DNA from: Verrucomicrobiota bacterium
Lineage (GTDB): Bacteria; Verrucomicrobiota; Verrucomicrobiia; Limisphaerales; JACDHS01
DNA length: 64,000 nucleotides
Assembly: GCA_013820875.1 (NCBI GenBank)
Contig: JACDHS010000005.1
Location: 30,569 to 94,568, forward strand
Reading direction: 5' to 3'
The notes below the pieces were generated by a model. That model had not been told where the DNA came from and ran no database searches. It saw nothing but the letters and a program-made list of their open reading frames with translations. This document shows, in pieces, positions 33,913 to 41,300 of the stretch (the first letter of the stretch is position 1; each line of letters begins with the position of its first letter). The position numbers were made by a program, and so were the translations under genes.

Positions 33913-33978
33913 CCCCAAGGTAGCTCCGATCCGATCGGAGCAACCCTGGGCTTCGTTACGGAATCCCTTTGGGATTCG
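33913..33978 (-). repeat. RAYT-associated palindromic repeat, copy D (shorter)
   Basis: Inverted relative to A. It has the CCCAAGG...CCCTGGG stem with loop GCTCCGATCCGATCGGAGC and the AATCCC...GGGATT palindrome. The CAACCCC hairpin seen in the other copies is missing, so it is truncated at that end. Confidence 0.85.
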
Positions 33979-34010
33979 AAGTTGAATTTGTAAGACTCCT
34001 TCCAACGATC

Positions 34011-34412
34011 ATGCGCTTTCTATACATACTTTTTATATTTTCGATCGCTGCTCTGTTATTAGGTTGCAACAACGCATCGTCGGTTCTTTCCAAAGCACGG
34101 GAAGCGGGCATACCATCGCTACGAAAAGATCTAGAGAAGCTCGCCACTTCAAACGAATCCGCATCGCACGACATTCCACAGGCTTCGTGGCCTGCTTCCG
34201 TTCGTCGCATGAAACCAATTGCGGTAGAGCATCACAACGAAGGACTGCTGCTGGTGTATAAAAAGTCCGAAAGAAATCAGGAAGGTTTGCTCGTGATGCT
34301 GGATGTCAACAAGGACCCGGGATCGGGAGGTAGCGGTGTAAGTTACGAAAGCTTGCGTGATGGCTTGTTTTGGTGTCGGGAGAAAATCCGGACTCCGCAG
34401 ATGAAGCGATAA
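34011..34412 (+). CDS. small lipoprotein, hypothetical
   Basis: A 133-residue protein from the ATG at 34011. The signal RFLYILFIFSIAALLLGCNN ends in a LLGC lipobox. The mature part is hydrophilic, with a short beta-rich stretch (GLLLVYKKSERNQEGLLVML) and a C-terminal SYESLRDGLFWCREKI. No family recognised. An extension to 33969 would start inside repeat copy D, so 34011 is preferred. It lies between copies D and E. Confidence 0.65.
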   Translation: MRFLYILFIFSIAALLLGCNNASSVLSKAREAGIPSLRKDLEKLATSNESASHDIPQASWPASVRRMKPIAVEHHNEGLLLVYKKSERNQEGLLVMLDVNKDPGSGGSGVSYESLRDGLFWCREKIRTPQMKR

Positions 34413-34426
34413 CGTTCTCCCTTCCC

Positions 34427-34530
34427 CGAATCCCAAAGGGATTCCGTAACAAAGCCCAGGGTTGCGAGGCACGAGCTACCCTGGGTAAAACGTCCGTAGA
34501 TCAACAACCCCAACGGGGTTGCGTAAATCG
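34427..34530 (+). repeat. RAYT-associated palindromic repeat, copy E (left flank of the transposase gene)
   Basis: AATCCCAAAGGGATT palindrome, CCCAGGG...CCCTGGG stem with GAGGCACGAGC-type loop, CAACCCCAACGGGGTTG hairpin, and CGTAAATCG edge. It is nearly identical to copy A. Confidence 0.9.
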
Positions 34531-34555
34531 TGCAGAAACAAATTTAAAAAACATT

Positions 34556-35011
34556 ATGCCACAATCGCTCTCTGCTGTTTATATCCACCTCGTTTTCTCA
34601 ACAAAGGATCGTCGTCCTTTTCTGCGGGATCAAACGTTGCGACATGAAGCGCATTCCTACCTTGCAGAAGTTTCAAACAGACTCGACTGCCCTGCTCTTC
34701 TCGTCGGCGGCGTAGAAGATCATGTTCATATCCTGGCGCGTTTTGGCCGGACGATCACACAAGCCGAATGGGTCAAGGAATTGAAACGCGCCTCCAATGA
34801 ATGGATTAAAGGCAGAGGCTGTGATTACGCTGACTTCCAATGGCAAGGTGGCTACTCCGATTTTTCTGTCAGCCAATCGAATCTGGAGCAGGTCTTCAAA
34901 TACATCGCCAATCAGGAAGAGCATCATCGGAAGGTAAGTTTTCAAGACGAGTTGCGCGTGCTTTTGACTAAGCACGAAACCAAATGGGACGAGAAATATG
35001 TGTGGGATTGA
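34556..35011 (+). CDS. REP-associated tyrosine transposase (IS200/IS605-like Y1 transposase)
   Basis: A 151-residue protein from the ATG at 34556. GGVEDHVHILARF holds the HUH motif (His56, His58) and FKYIANQEEHH has the catalytic Tyr116, with the YIxNQxxHH context of the Y1 family. SFQDELRVLLTKHETKWDEKYVWD is a typical end. In related proteins the HUH motif binds a metal and the Tyr attacks single-stranded DNA at REP palindromes. The catalytic residues appear intact. An upstream frame to 34370 would run through repeat copy E and is not likely. The stop is one base inside the right repeat. Mobility in this genome is inferred from the repeats and not shown. Confidence 0.9.
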   Translation: MPQSLSAVYIHLVFSTKDRRPFLRDQTLRHEAHSYLAEVSNRLDCPALLVGGVEDHVHILARFGRTITQAEWVKELKRASNEWIKGRGCDYADFQWQGGYSDFSVSQSNLEQVFKYIANQEEHHRKVSFQDELRVLLTKHETKWDEKYVWD

Positions 35012-35113
35012 TTTACGCAACCCCGTTGGGGTTGTTTGGTCTTTTGACGTTTTACCCAGGGTAGCTCGTGCCTCGCAACCCTGGGCTTTGTTACGGAATC
35101 CCGTTGGGATTCG
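35011..35113 (-). repeat. RAYT-associated palindromic repeat, copy F (right flank of the transposase gene)
   Basis: Inverted relative to E. GATTTACGCAACCCC, CAACCCCGTTGGGGTTG hairpin, CCCAGGG...CCCTGGG stem with GCTCGTGCCTCGC loop, then the AATCCC...GGGATT palindrome. Confidence 0.9.
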
Positions 35114-35301
35114 GGGGCCAAGATCCACCGGGATGCACCAACAGAACCTCCAGGTTCCCCCTCGCGCCTCCGATACATCAGGATTCCGGCACTTTCCTTT
35201 TCATGAGGTGCAATCGTGTTCGGAATTATCAGTAGAGACATTTTTTAACGTCTCCGCAGCTCTTGAACTCCCGTCAAAATATCTTTGGCGGCTCGGAAAT
35301 T

Positions 35302-35742
35302 CTACAACTGCTGAATGCGCTTCGATTTATTCGGTGGCCAATCCGAAAAAAACGTCTTTAACGTGTCCGGATTGGTATAAAATCTATAAAAAATAAATAG
35401 ACCCGCTGCAAAAATTGCTGATGCGAATGCGAATGCGAAGAAGTTGGATTCTTTTCCAAAAGCGAACTGCCGTACAGCCATAACCAAAAACAGCACAGGA
35501 AGCATCTTTAACAACCGTCCCCTAACTCGATCGTTGCCGACAACTAAGGCGCTACCGGCTAAAAATACAGAAAGTCCAACCAACGCTATCATTACCTTCA
35601 AAATTTCCACTTGCTCGTGTCGGATCGCCCAAACTAGCTGGCCAACGGAGCCTTGAAAACAAAAGAACAGAAAACAACAGCCAACCATGTGTTTAATCCT
35701 CCTAGTAAGCGGCACGCTACCAAACCGGATGTTCACGGCCAA
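35302..35742 (-). CDS. hypothetical membrane protein
   Basis: A 146-residue protein with about four hydrophobic segments: MVGCCFLFFCFQGSVGQLVW, MIALVGLSVFLAGSALVV, MLPVLFLVMAVRQFAF, and FAFAFASAIFAAGLFIFYRFY. The last segment is encoded across a (GCATTC)n-type stretch (GCGAAT on the plus strand, three times). No family recognised. The AT-richer composition matches the island. A start nearer 35688 (MVGCC) would still keep the four segments. Confidence 0.55.
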   Translation of the reverse strand: MAVNIRFGSVPLTRRIKHMVGCCFLFFCFQGSVGQLVWAIRHEQVEILKVMIALVGLSVFLAGSALVVGNDRVRGRLLKMLPVLFLVMAVRQFAFGKESNFFAFAFASAIFAAGLFIFYRFYTNPDTLKTFFSDWPPNKSKRIQQL

Positions 35743-35887
35743 AATTACAAGAATAACGGGAATAAACTCACTTAAGAAAGTATTCTTGGATAATCAGCAC
35801 ACTGCGGAGAATGCACATGATTTTCCGTTAAGTCCCGAACTAACTTCCCGGCACCATGCCTGGGTAAAGTGAACATCGAATGGGCCC

Positions 35888-36060
35888 GAGCGCGGCGTAA
35901 CCGCCAGAGCGGTTCGTCTCATTTATAGTTCTGGTTTGTCCGCAGGATCAGCCGCAGCACTTGAGTTTTGAGAGCGATATCGGAGCTCCAAGCGCTCTAA
36001 TCCAGTTTCACGCGCTGCGGTTGATGCTTCGCACAAACCAGAACTATAGAAACGACGACG
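35888..36060 (+). repeat. palindromic dispersed element, copy 2
   Basis: It begins GAGCGCGGCGTAACCGC, then a CGGTTCGTC arm, then TATAGTTCTGGTTTGT (35924-35939), whose exact complement ACAAACCAGAACTATA lies at 36033-36048. The core includes CGCGCTGCGG, shared with copy 1 at 2891-2900. Its right end joins the truncated Fn3 gene. Confidence 0.8.
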
Positions 36061-36483
36061 GCCGTCGGGGATTTGATAAAGGCTCGCAATGAAAGAGCCA
36101 AAAAGTTGCGCCTGCGCATTCGGGCAACCATCTCCGCTCTCGCCCAGGAGCTCGATTCCCTGGATATGCGCTGGGACGCGTTCGGCTTAAATCAGCCCGG
36201 ACTCAAGGCGCGTCCGGATCGGCCGGAAGGTGTGACGGCCATCCTGATCGGGCCCAATGCCATTTCGGTGAAATGGAAACGGTCGGCGCGCGCGGAATAT
36301 TATCGCGTGCGACGCCGGGTGAATGGGGTGGACGAAATCATGGTGGCAGTCGGCAGACCGGGTGACCTGGACTTCACGCTCGAAAACCTCCCGTCGAATT
36401 CGGTGATCGAGATCACCGTCTCCGCAGTGAACAACGGCGGCGAAAGCGTCCAGAGTGAAGTAGTGATTCTTGCGACGACTTAA
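36061..36483 (+). pseudogene. 5'-truncated Fn3-like gene, relative of 9650-10558
   Basis: The frame runs 36061-36483 and can start at TTG 36073 (136 residues). It opens AVGDLIKARNERAKKLRLRI, then MRWDAFGLNQPGLKARP, then an Fn3-like domain ending VIEITVSAVNNGGESVQSEVVIL. This lines up with the last about 140 residues of the intact paralogue. The upstream 160 residues are missing, and the break falls at the end of the palindromic element. No natural ATG start or ribosome site is present. It may still be expressed by readthrough, since a good terminator follows it. Confidence 0.75.
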
Positions 36484-36520
36484 GTCTCAGCAGGCCGCGA
36501 AGCGCCCCGCCAGTCCCCAC

Positions 36521-36553
36521 GCGCAGCAAGGTCCAAACCCTTGCTGCGCTTTT
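36521..36553 (+). terminator. Rho-independent terminator
   Basis: An 11-bp stem GCGCAGCAAGG / CCTTGCTGCGC (36521-36531 and 36539-36549) with a 7-nt loop, followed by TTTT. It lies 38 bp after the truncated Fn3 gene and also close to the purU end on the other strand. Confidence 0.85.
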
Positions 36554-36567
36554 GCAATAGGTGCAAC

Positions 36568-37419
36568 TCACACCTCTTTGACCACACCCCAGAAGACATC
36601 CAGGCGTTTGCTGAGATAAAGCTTCACAGCTTTGACGAGTGTTTTGGCTTCGATCTTTTGGCCGGATGCAACGATCTCTTTCAAGGTGGCGTTGGATCGC
36701 ACAGAAAAACTGTCCTGCGCAATGATTGGCCCCTCATCCAGGTGCATGCTGACAAAGTGAGCGGTCACCCCGACGATTTTCACTCCATGCTCGTAAGCCT
36801 GACGGTAGGCTTGCGGCCCGGGAAAACTCGGCAGCAACGACGGATGGATGTTGATGATTTTGTTTTTGAACCGCCAAACGAAATTCGGCGAAAGAATTTT
36901 CATGAACCGCGCCAGGATAACGAAATCAACTTCGTGTTTGTCGAGAATGCTCAAGGCATGCGATTCCGCAGGCCCGCGTTCTTCCCAGGGAATACAATAG
37001 AACGGGAGTTTATATTTATCGGCCAAAGGCTTGAGATCGCCGCGGTTGCCGATCACGACCACCGGTTGCGCTTTGTTTAATTTCCCGGCACTGAAAGCTT
37101 TCATCAGCGAATCCAAACAGTGCGTTTCTTTGGTCACGAAGATGGCGCAGCGTTGGCGCCGGTTTGCTTCGGTGAAACGCACCTTGATCTCCATGTCGAG
37201 AGTCTTGGCGAGTTTTTGCAAGCCCGCGCGGACAGTATCCATCGCGGTCTGTTCGGGTTTCCACGAAGCCTGGATGGTCATGCTGAATTGGCCACGGGTC
37301 ACCTGCTCTTCCAATGCCTCGATGTTGGCGTGTTGTTCGAAAAGGAAACTGGTGACTTTTGCGACCACACCGGTTTTGTCGCGTCCGATCACAGTGATCG
37401 TGGCGTAGTAAGGCTTCAT
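36568..37419 (-). CDS. purU: formyltetrahydrofolate deformylase
   Basis: A 283-residue protein. An N-terminal ACT domain (about 1-85, ATITVIGRDKTGVVAKVTSFLFEQHANI) is followed by a formyltransferase-like domain. The latter has FVILARFMKILSPNF, NIHPSLLPSFPGPQAYRQAYEHG (active-site His), and VTAHFVSMHLDEGPIIAQ (Asp). It releases formate from 10-formyl-THF to balance one-carbon flow. ACT at the N-terminus separates PurU from PurN. The length is normal. The gene is monocistronic, and part of a dispersed repeat (37485-37512) lies upstream. Confidence 0.96.
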   Translation of the reverse strand: MKPYYATITVIGRDKTGVVAKVTSFLFEQHANIEALEEQVTRGQFSMTIQASWKPEQTAMDTVRAGLQKLAKTLDMEIKVRFTEANRRQRCAIFVTKETHCLDSLMKAFSAGKLNKAQPVVVIGNRGDLKPLADKYKLPFYCIPWEERGPAESHALSILDKHEVDFVILARFMKILSPNFVWRFKNKIINIHPSLLPSFPGPQAYRQAYEHGVKIVGVTAHFVSMHLDEGPIIAQDSFSVRSNATLKEIVASGQKIEAKTLVKAVKLYLSKRLDVFWGVVKEV

Positions 37420-37484
37420 TATCCCATAGTGAACGGCATAACAAGCCAGCGGAAAAGTTCAAAATAGCGGGCAAACGCCAGATG

Positions 37485-37512
37485 GAGCGCGGCGTAACCG
37501 CAGAGCGCTTGC
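37485..37512 (+). repeat. palindromic dispersed element, copy 3 (partial)
   Basis: GAGCGCGGCGTAACCGC followed by AGAGCGCTTG. Only the left end of the element is present, in the region between purU and trpD. Confidence 0.7.
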
Positions 37513-37571
37513 GTCGGGCTCCGCATAACTTTCTCTTGGCTCATTTATTTTGCTGTGCCTAGACTTGGCTT

Positions 37572-38645
37572 GTGCTGACAACATTCACTGAACAATTGCT
37601 GCGCGGAACGGCACTCTCTTCCGAACAGGTTTCCGCAGCCGTTTATCAACTCACCGAAGAACTCATCCCGACCGACGCAAAAGCAGAGTTCCTGATGGCA
37701 CTCGCGCGCAAAGGTGAAACGGTGGAAGAGATCGCCGGTTTCGCTCGTGAACTGCGGGAGAAATCTGTGCGACCACCCCTGGACGAGACAGTTCGCGCTG
37801 GCGAGATCCTTGATGTCTGCGGCACCGGCGGCGATCATCTCGGCACGTTTAATATCTCCACGACCGTCGCACTTCTTGCGGCGGCGGCAGGAGTGACGGT
37901 GGCCAAGCATGGCAACCGAGCCATCACCTCCCAGGCTGGCAGTGCCGATGTTCTTGAAGCGCTCGGCGTTAAAATCGATGTCACCCCGGAGCAAGCCGCG
38001 AAATCACTTAAGGAACATCAGTTCGCATTTTTCTTTGCACCGAAATATCACCCGGCATTCAAGCACATTGCGCCTGCTCGAAAGCTTTGCGCCGAACGCG
38101 GGCAACGGACGATCTTTAATTTACTCGGGCCACTCCTGAATCCAGCAAGGCCCACGGCGCAACTCATTGGCGTGCCGAAACCCGAATTCTGCGAACCTGT
38201 CGGGCGCGTGCTCCAATCGCTCGGACTGCGACGCGGCATGGTGGTTTGTGGCGAAGTTTCCCCACTCAGCATGGCCGATCCAGCCGGACGTTCCTACCTG
38301 GACGAAATTTCCATTTTTGGTCCAAATACCATTGCTGAATTCTATCATGAACGCGGCTTCCATTTGTCCACGTTGAACCCCTCGGATTACCCGGTGCAGA
38401 CGGCGCGCCTGGACGATTTGGTCGGAGGCAACAGCCAGGCCAATGCGCAAATCCTGCGAGACATTTTGAGCGGTGAAGATCGCGGCCCGAAACGTGACGC
38501 CGTGCTGCTCAATGCTGCAGCAGCATTGTTGATGGCCGCAAAAGTAGAATCGCTCATTGAAGGTTGGGAACTCGCCGCGCTCACCATTGATAGCGGAAAA
38601 GCTGCCGAAAAACTCGAAGACTTGATCTCTTACGAACCACGCTAA
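37572..38645 (+). CDS. trpD: anthranilate phosphoribosyltransferase
   Basis: A 357-residue protein from GTG 37572. The N-terminal helices ([27 protein letters not shown]) lead to [22 protein letters not shown], the PRPP loop. [22 protein letters not shown] is the second diagnostic loop. [23 protein letters not shown] completes the anthranilate-site region. It makes phosphoribosyl anthranilate in tryptophan synthesis. No other trp gene is in the window. The length is normal. gnd follows by 47 bp. Confidence 0.97.
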   Translation: MLTTFTEQLLRGTALSSEQVSAAVYQLTEELIPTDAKAEFLMALARKGETVEEIAGFARELREKSVRPPLDETVRAGEILDVCGTGGDHLGTFNISTTVALLAAAAGVTVAKHGNRAITSQAGSADVLEALGVKIDVTPEQAAKSLKEHQFAFFFAPKYHPAFKHIAPARKLCAERGQRTIFNLLGPLLNPARPTAQLIGVPKPEFCEPVGRVLQSLGLRRGMVVCGEVSPLSMADPAGRSYLDEISIFGPNTIAEFYHERGFHLSTLNPSDYPVQTARLDDLVGGNSQANAQILRDILSGEDRGPKRDAVLLNAAAALLMAAKVESLIEGWELAALTIDSGKAAEKLEDLISYEPR

Positions 38646-38692
38646 GGAAAATCTTCTCGCCGCCATTTTCAACTTCTGTAAAGTTCGCATCC

Positions 38693-40162
38693 ATGGAACC
38701 ACAAGCTGACATCGCTGTAATCGGTTTGGCCGTCATGGGTCAGAACCTCATTTTAAACATGAACGACCACGGTTTTACGGTCGTTGCCTTCAATCGGACA
38801 GTCTCCAAAGTGGACGATTTTCTCGCGAACGAAGCCAAGGGCACCAACGTCATCGGCGCTCATTCGGTCGAGGAAATGGTCAAGCTGCTCAAACGGCCGC
38901 GTCGTGTGATGCTCATGGTCAAAGCCGGTTCCGCCGTGGACGAATTCATTGAGCAACTGCTCCCCTACCTCGAACCGGGTGACATCATCATTGACGGTGG
39001 CAATTCCCTTTTCGGCGACACGGCGCGCCGCGTGAAGTATCTCGAATCCAAAGGTCTGCTCTACGTCGGTACCGGTGTCAGCGGTGGTGAAGAAGGCGCT
39101 CGACGCGGCCCGAGCATCATGCCCGGCGGTTCACCCGCTGCATGGCCGCACGTCAAAGATATTTTCCAGGGTATCGCCGCCAAAGTTCAGGATCCCACCA
39201 CTGGCAAAACGGAAGCCTGTTGCGATTGGGTCGGCGAAGGTGGCGCGGGGCACTATGTGAAGATGGTACACAACGGCATCGAATACGGTGACATGCAACT
39301 CATCTGCGAAGCGTATCAACTGATGCGGGACGGACTCGGCATGACTGCCGACGAAATGTCCGCAGTGTTTGCCGAATGGAACAAGGGCGACCTGGATTCC
39401 TACCTGGTAGAAATCACCCGCGACATCCTGGGATTCAAAGACACGGACGGACAACCGCTCGTGGATAAGATTCTCGATACCGCAGGCCAAAAAGGCACCG
39501 GCAAATGGACGGTCATCGATTCCGCGGAACTCGCCGTGCCGGTGACCCTCATCGCTGAAGCCGTTTATAGCCGCTGCATTTCAGCACTGAAAGAGGAACG
39601 CGTCGCTGCTGCCAAAAAATTGAAAGGTCCCAGGCCGAAAATTTCCGGTGACCGCGCGAAGTTCATCGAGCAAATTCGCCAGGCTCTTTACGCCTCGAAG
39701 ATCGTCAGCTACGCGCAGGGTTATATGCTCATGCGAGCGGCGGCGAAACAGAACGACTGGAACCTCAACTACGGCGGCATCGCATTGATGTGGCGCGGCG
39801 GATGCATCATTCGCAGTCGTTTTCTCGGCAAGATCAAAGAAGCTTACGCCAACAAACCCAAGCTCACGAACCTGCTATTGGATCCTTTCTTCAAAAAGGA
39901 AATCAAAAAATGCCAGCGCGCCTGGCGCAATGTCATCGCAACTGCCGCAAAGAAAGGCGTCCCGATACCTGCGTTTTCCACCGCACTGAATTTCTTTGAT
40001 GGCTATCGCACCGAACGGCTGCCAGCCAACCTTCTCCAGGCGCAACGAGATTACTTTGGCGCGCACACCTATGAGCGCATTGACAAACCGCGCGGAGAAT
40101 TCTTTCACACGAATTGGACAGGCCGCGGCGGAACAACCGCTTCTTCGACTTACAACGCCTGA
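38693..40162 (+). CDS. gnd: 6-phosphogluconate dehydrogenase (decarboxylating)
   Basis: A 489-residue protein. The start [23 protein letters not shown] is the NADP-binding loop. [16 protein letters not shown] and [22 protein letters not shown] form the substrate site. [22 protein letters not shown] includes the catalytic Lys and the conserved His-Asn. [13 protein letters not shown] and the tail ([23 protein letters not shown]) complete the family. It converts 6-phosphogluconate to ribulose 5-phosphate. The length is normal. A hairpin lies about 100 bp after the stop. Confidence 0.98.
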   Translation: MEPQADIAVIGLAVMGQNLILNMNDHGFTVVAFNRTVSKVDDFLANEAKGTNVIGAHSVEEMVKLLKRPRRVMLMVKAGSAVDEFIEQLLPYLEPGDIIIDGGNSLFGDTARRVKYLESKGLLYVGTGVSGGEEGARRGPSIMPGGSPAAWPHVKDIFQGIAAKVQDPTTGKTEACCDWVGEGGAGHYVKMVHNGIEYGDMQLICEAYQLMRDGLGMTADEMSAVFAEWNKGDLDSYLVEITRDILGFKDTDGQPLVDKILDTAGQKGTGKWTVIDSAELAVPVTLIAEAVYSRCISALKEERVAAAKKLKGPRPKISGDRAKFIEQIRQALYASKIVSYAQGYMLMRAAAKQNDWNLNYGGIALMWRGGCIIRSRFLGKIKEAYANKPKLTNLLLDPFFKKEIKKCQRAWRNVIATAAKKGVPIPAFSTALNFFDGYRTERLPANLLQAQRDYFGAHTYERIDKPRGEFFHTNWTGRGGTTASSTYNA

Positions 40163-40260
40163 GATCCAGGTCTCGACTTAACACGCTGCCTGAATCGTGC
40201 TGCCAGGTCTTCCCTGAAGCAGCCTTTTCTGTCGGCAAGAGTCGGCAGCACAATAAAAAA

Positions 40261-40280
40261 AGCCCCGCGTGAGCGGGGCT
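40261..40280. terminator. hairpin terminator, possibly bidirectional
   Basis: AGCCCCGC-GTGA-GCGGGGCT, an 8-bp GC-rich stem with a tetraloop. On the minus strand it is followed by a run of seven T, and on the plus strand by TGAGTTTT. It lies 99 bp after gnd. Confidence 0.8.
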
Positions 40281-40699
40281 TGAGTTTTGCAATCAAGGAG
40301 AAGGGACAGGGGACACCCCTCTTGTCCTAAAGTTTTCCGCCAACGCCACTGCGTTTGGCACCATGACCGTTTCGCCCCGAAACCACTACGACGACCCGAT
40401 CCGCAACATCGATTGGAAATGTCATGGAGCGATTCCGAAAGCCTACGGGTGTCGCCTACAAAGGATTTGAAAGCCCTGGCCGCGAAACACGAGCGCGAAG
40501 ACGAAGCCATCCGCACCTACACCCGCCTCACTTGTTGGCCAATCCGAAGGTCTTTGTGGCGGCAGAACACACCCAAACGAAAACTCAGCCGCGCCGACGA
40601 AACAACGCAAAGTTTCTCACTTTCGTCCGATCGTCTCGACCTTGGGATCAACGAGGTTTTTTTAAAGATTTTCCGCCTCCCCTGGAGGGTCTGCGCACC

Positions 40700-41012
40700 G
40701 GCAAAAAAGGGATTTTGGGGAGTGCGCAAAGGTTGTTGGATGTCGAAAAAGGGTTTTTTGACTGTCAGCAAGCTTTGCGCACTCCCCAAAATTGCTTTTT
40801 TGACTGTCCGCAAACCTTGCGGAGGTCGCAAAAAGACTTTTTGGACCCTCCCAAGCTTTGTTGGGTGTCGAAAAACGGTTTTTTGACTGTCAGCAACCTT
40901 TGCGCACTCCCCAAAATCCCTTTTTTGACTGTCCGCAAACCTTGCGAGGGTCGCAAAAAGCCTTTTTTGACTCTCCGCAAGCTTTGTTGGGTGTCAAAAA
41001 TCCCTTTTTTCG
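40700..41012. repeat. higher-order tandem array (about 42-bp units, 125-bp period)
   Basis: Seven and a part units of 41-43 bp, with boundaries at about 40700, 40743, 40785, 40826, 40868, 40910, 40951 and 40994. Each has a run of A, a short spacer and a run of T followed by GACT-like and GCAA-like blocks. Units three apart are the most alike (40743 with 40868, 40785 with 40910, 40826 with 40951, all 125 bp apart), so three-unit blocks were duplicated. The A-run/T-run pairs could fold as small hairpins. Confidence 0.85.
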
Positions 41013-41067
41013 TCATTTTGCGCCCAAACTCAGGTTTTTGCATTAAAAACCCGGGCGGCCGAGCGTT

Positions 41068-41092
41068 GAATTCCAAAGGGATTCCGTAACAA
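41068..41092 (+). repeat. RAYT-associated repeat fragment, copy G
   Basis: GAATTCCAAAGGGATTCC and GTAACAA match the left palindrome and the next few bases of copy A. The stem and CAACCCC hairpins are absent. It lies outside the main island. Confidence 0.6.
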
Positions 41093-41300
41093 CGTCCCGC
41101 CCCCATCTGATCACTTTTTGGGTTTGGAATGCCAGAGTTGTGGGTAATGACAGGCGGGCCAGCGTCTGGGTGTGGACCAGGTGAACGAATAAGTGTTTAC
41201 CTGTGTCAGGGGAGCACCCTAACCAGGGCTGGGTGTGTCCCTGAGCTTTTGCTTGTTTTAACTGGCCGAAAAACTAAGCTCTGGCTGAATCTATCCTCAC

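Larger units (their letters stand above)
34427..35113 (+). mobile_element. RAYT unit: REP-associated Y1 transposase framed by inverted REP repeats
   Basis: The unit consists of repeat copy E (34427-34530), the transposase gene (34556-35011) and inverted copy F (35011-35113). The two repeats meet the gene through CGTAAATC and GATTTACG edges, so the ends are inverted. The transposase stop TGA overlaps the right repeat by one base. The layout is that of a REPtron, in which the enzyme is thought to act on its flanking palindromes. Confidence 0.85.
40281..41300. other. 1 kb gene-free stretch with a tandem array
   Basis: Between gnd and the giant protein gene. It contains the 42-bp tandem array (40700-41012) and a repeat fragment (41068-41092). 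Frames crossing the array exist on both strands but lose phase at each 125-bp step, which argues against coding. No ribosome site precedes any of them. I see no clear promoter for the giant gene in 41093-41300. Confidence 0.6.

Noticed and set aside
34370-34555. Upstream extension of the transposase frame
   Set aside because: It runs through repeat copy E and adds residues not seen in Y1 transposases.
31661-35113. CRISPR array
   Set aside because: The repeats are about 105 bp, inverted and unevenly spaced by genes, with no spacers or cas genes.
40424-41089. A 221-residue plus-strand frame across the tandem array
   Set aside because: The array period is 125 bp, so successive copies are read in different phases; there is no ribosome site, and the opposite strand is equally open.
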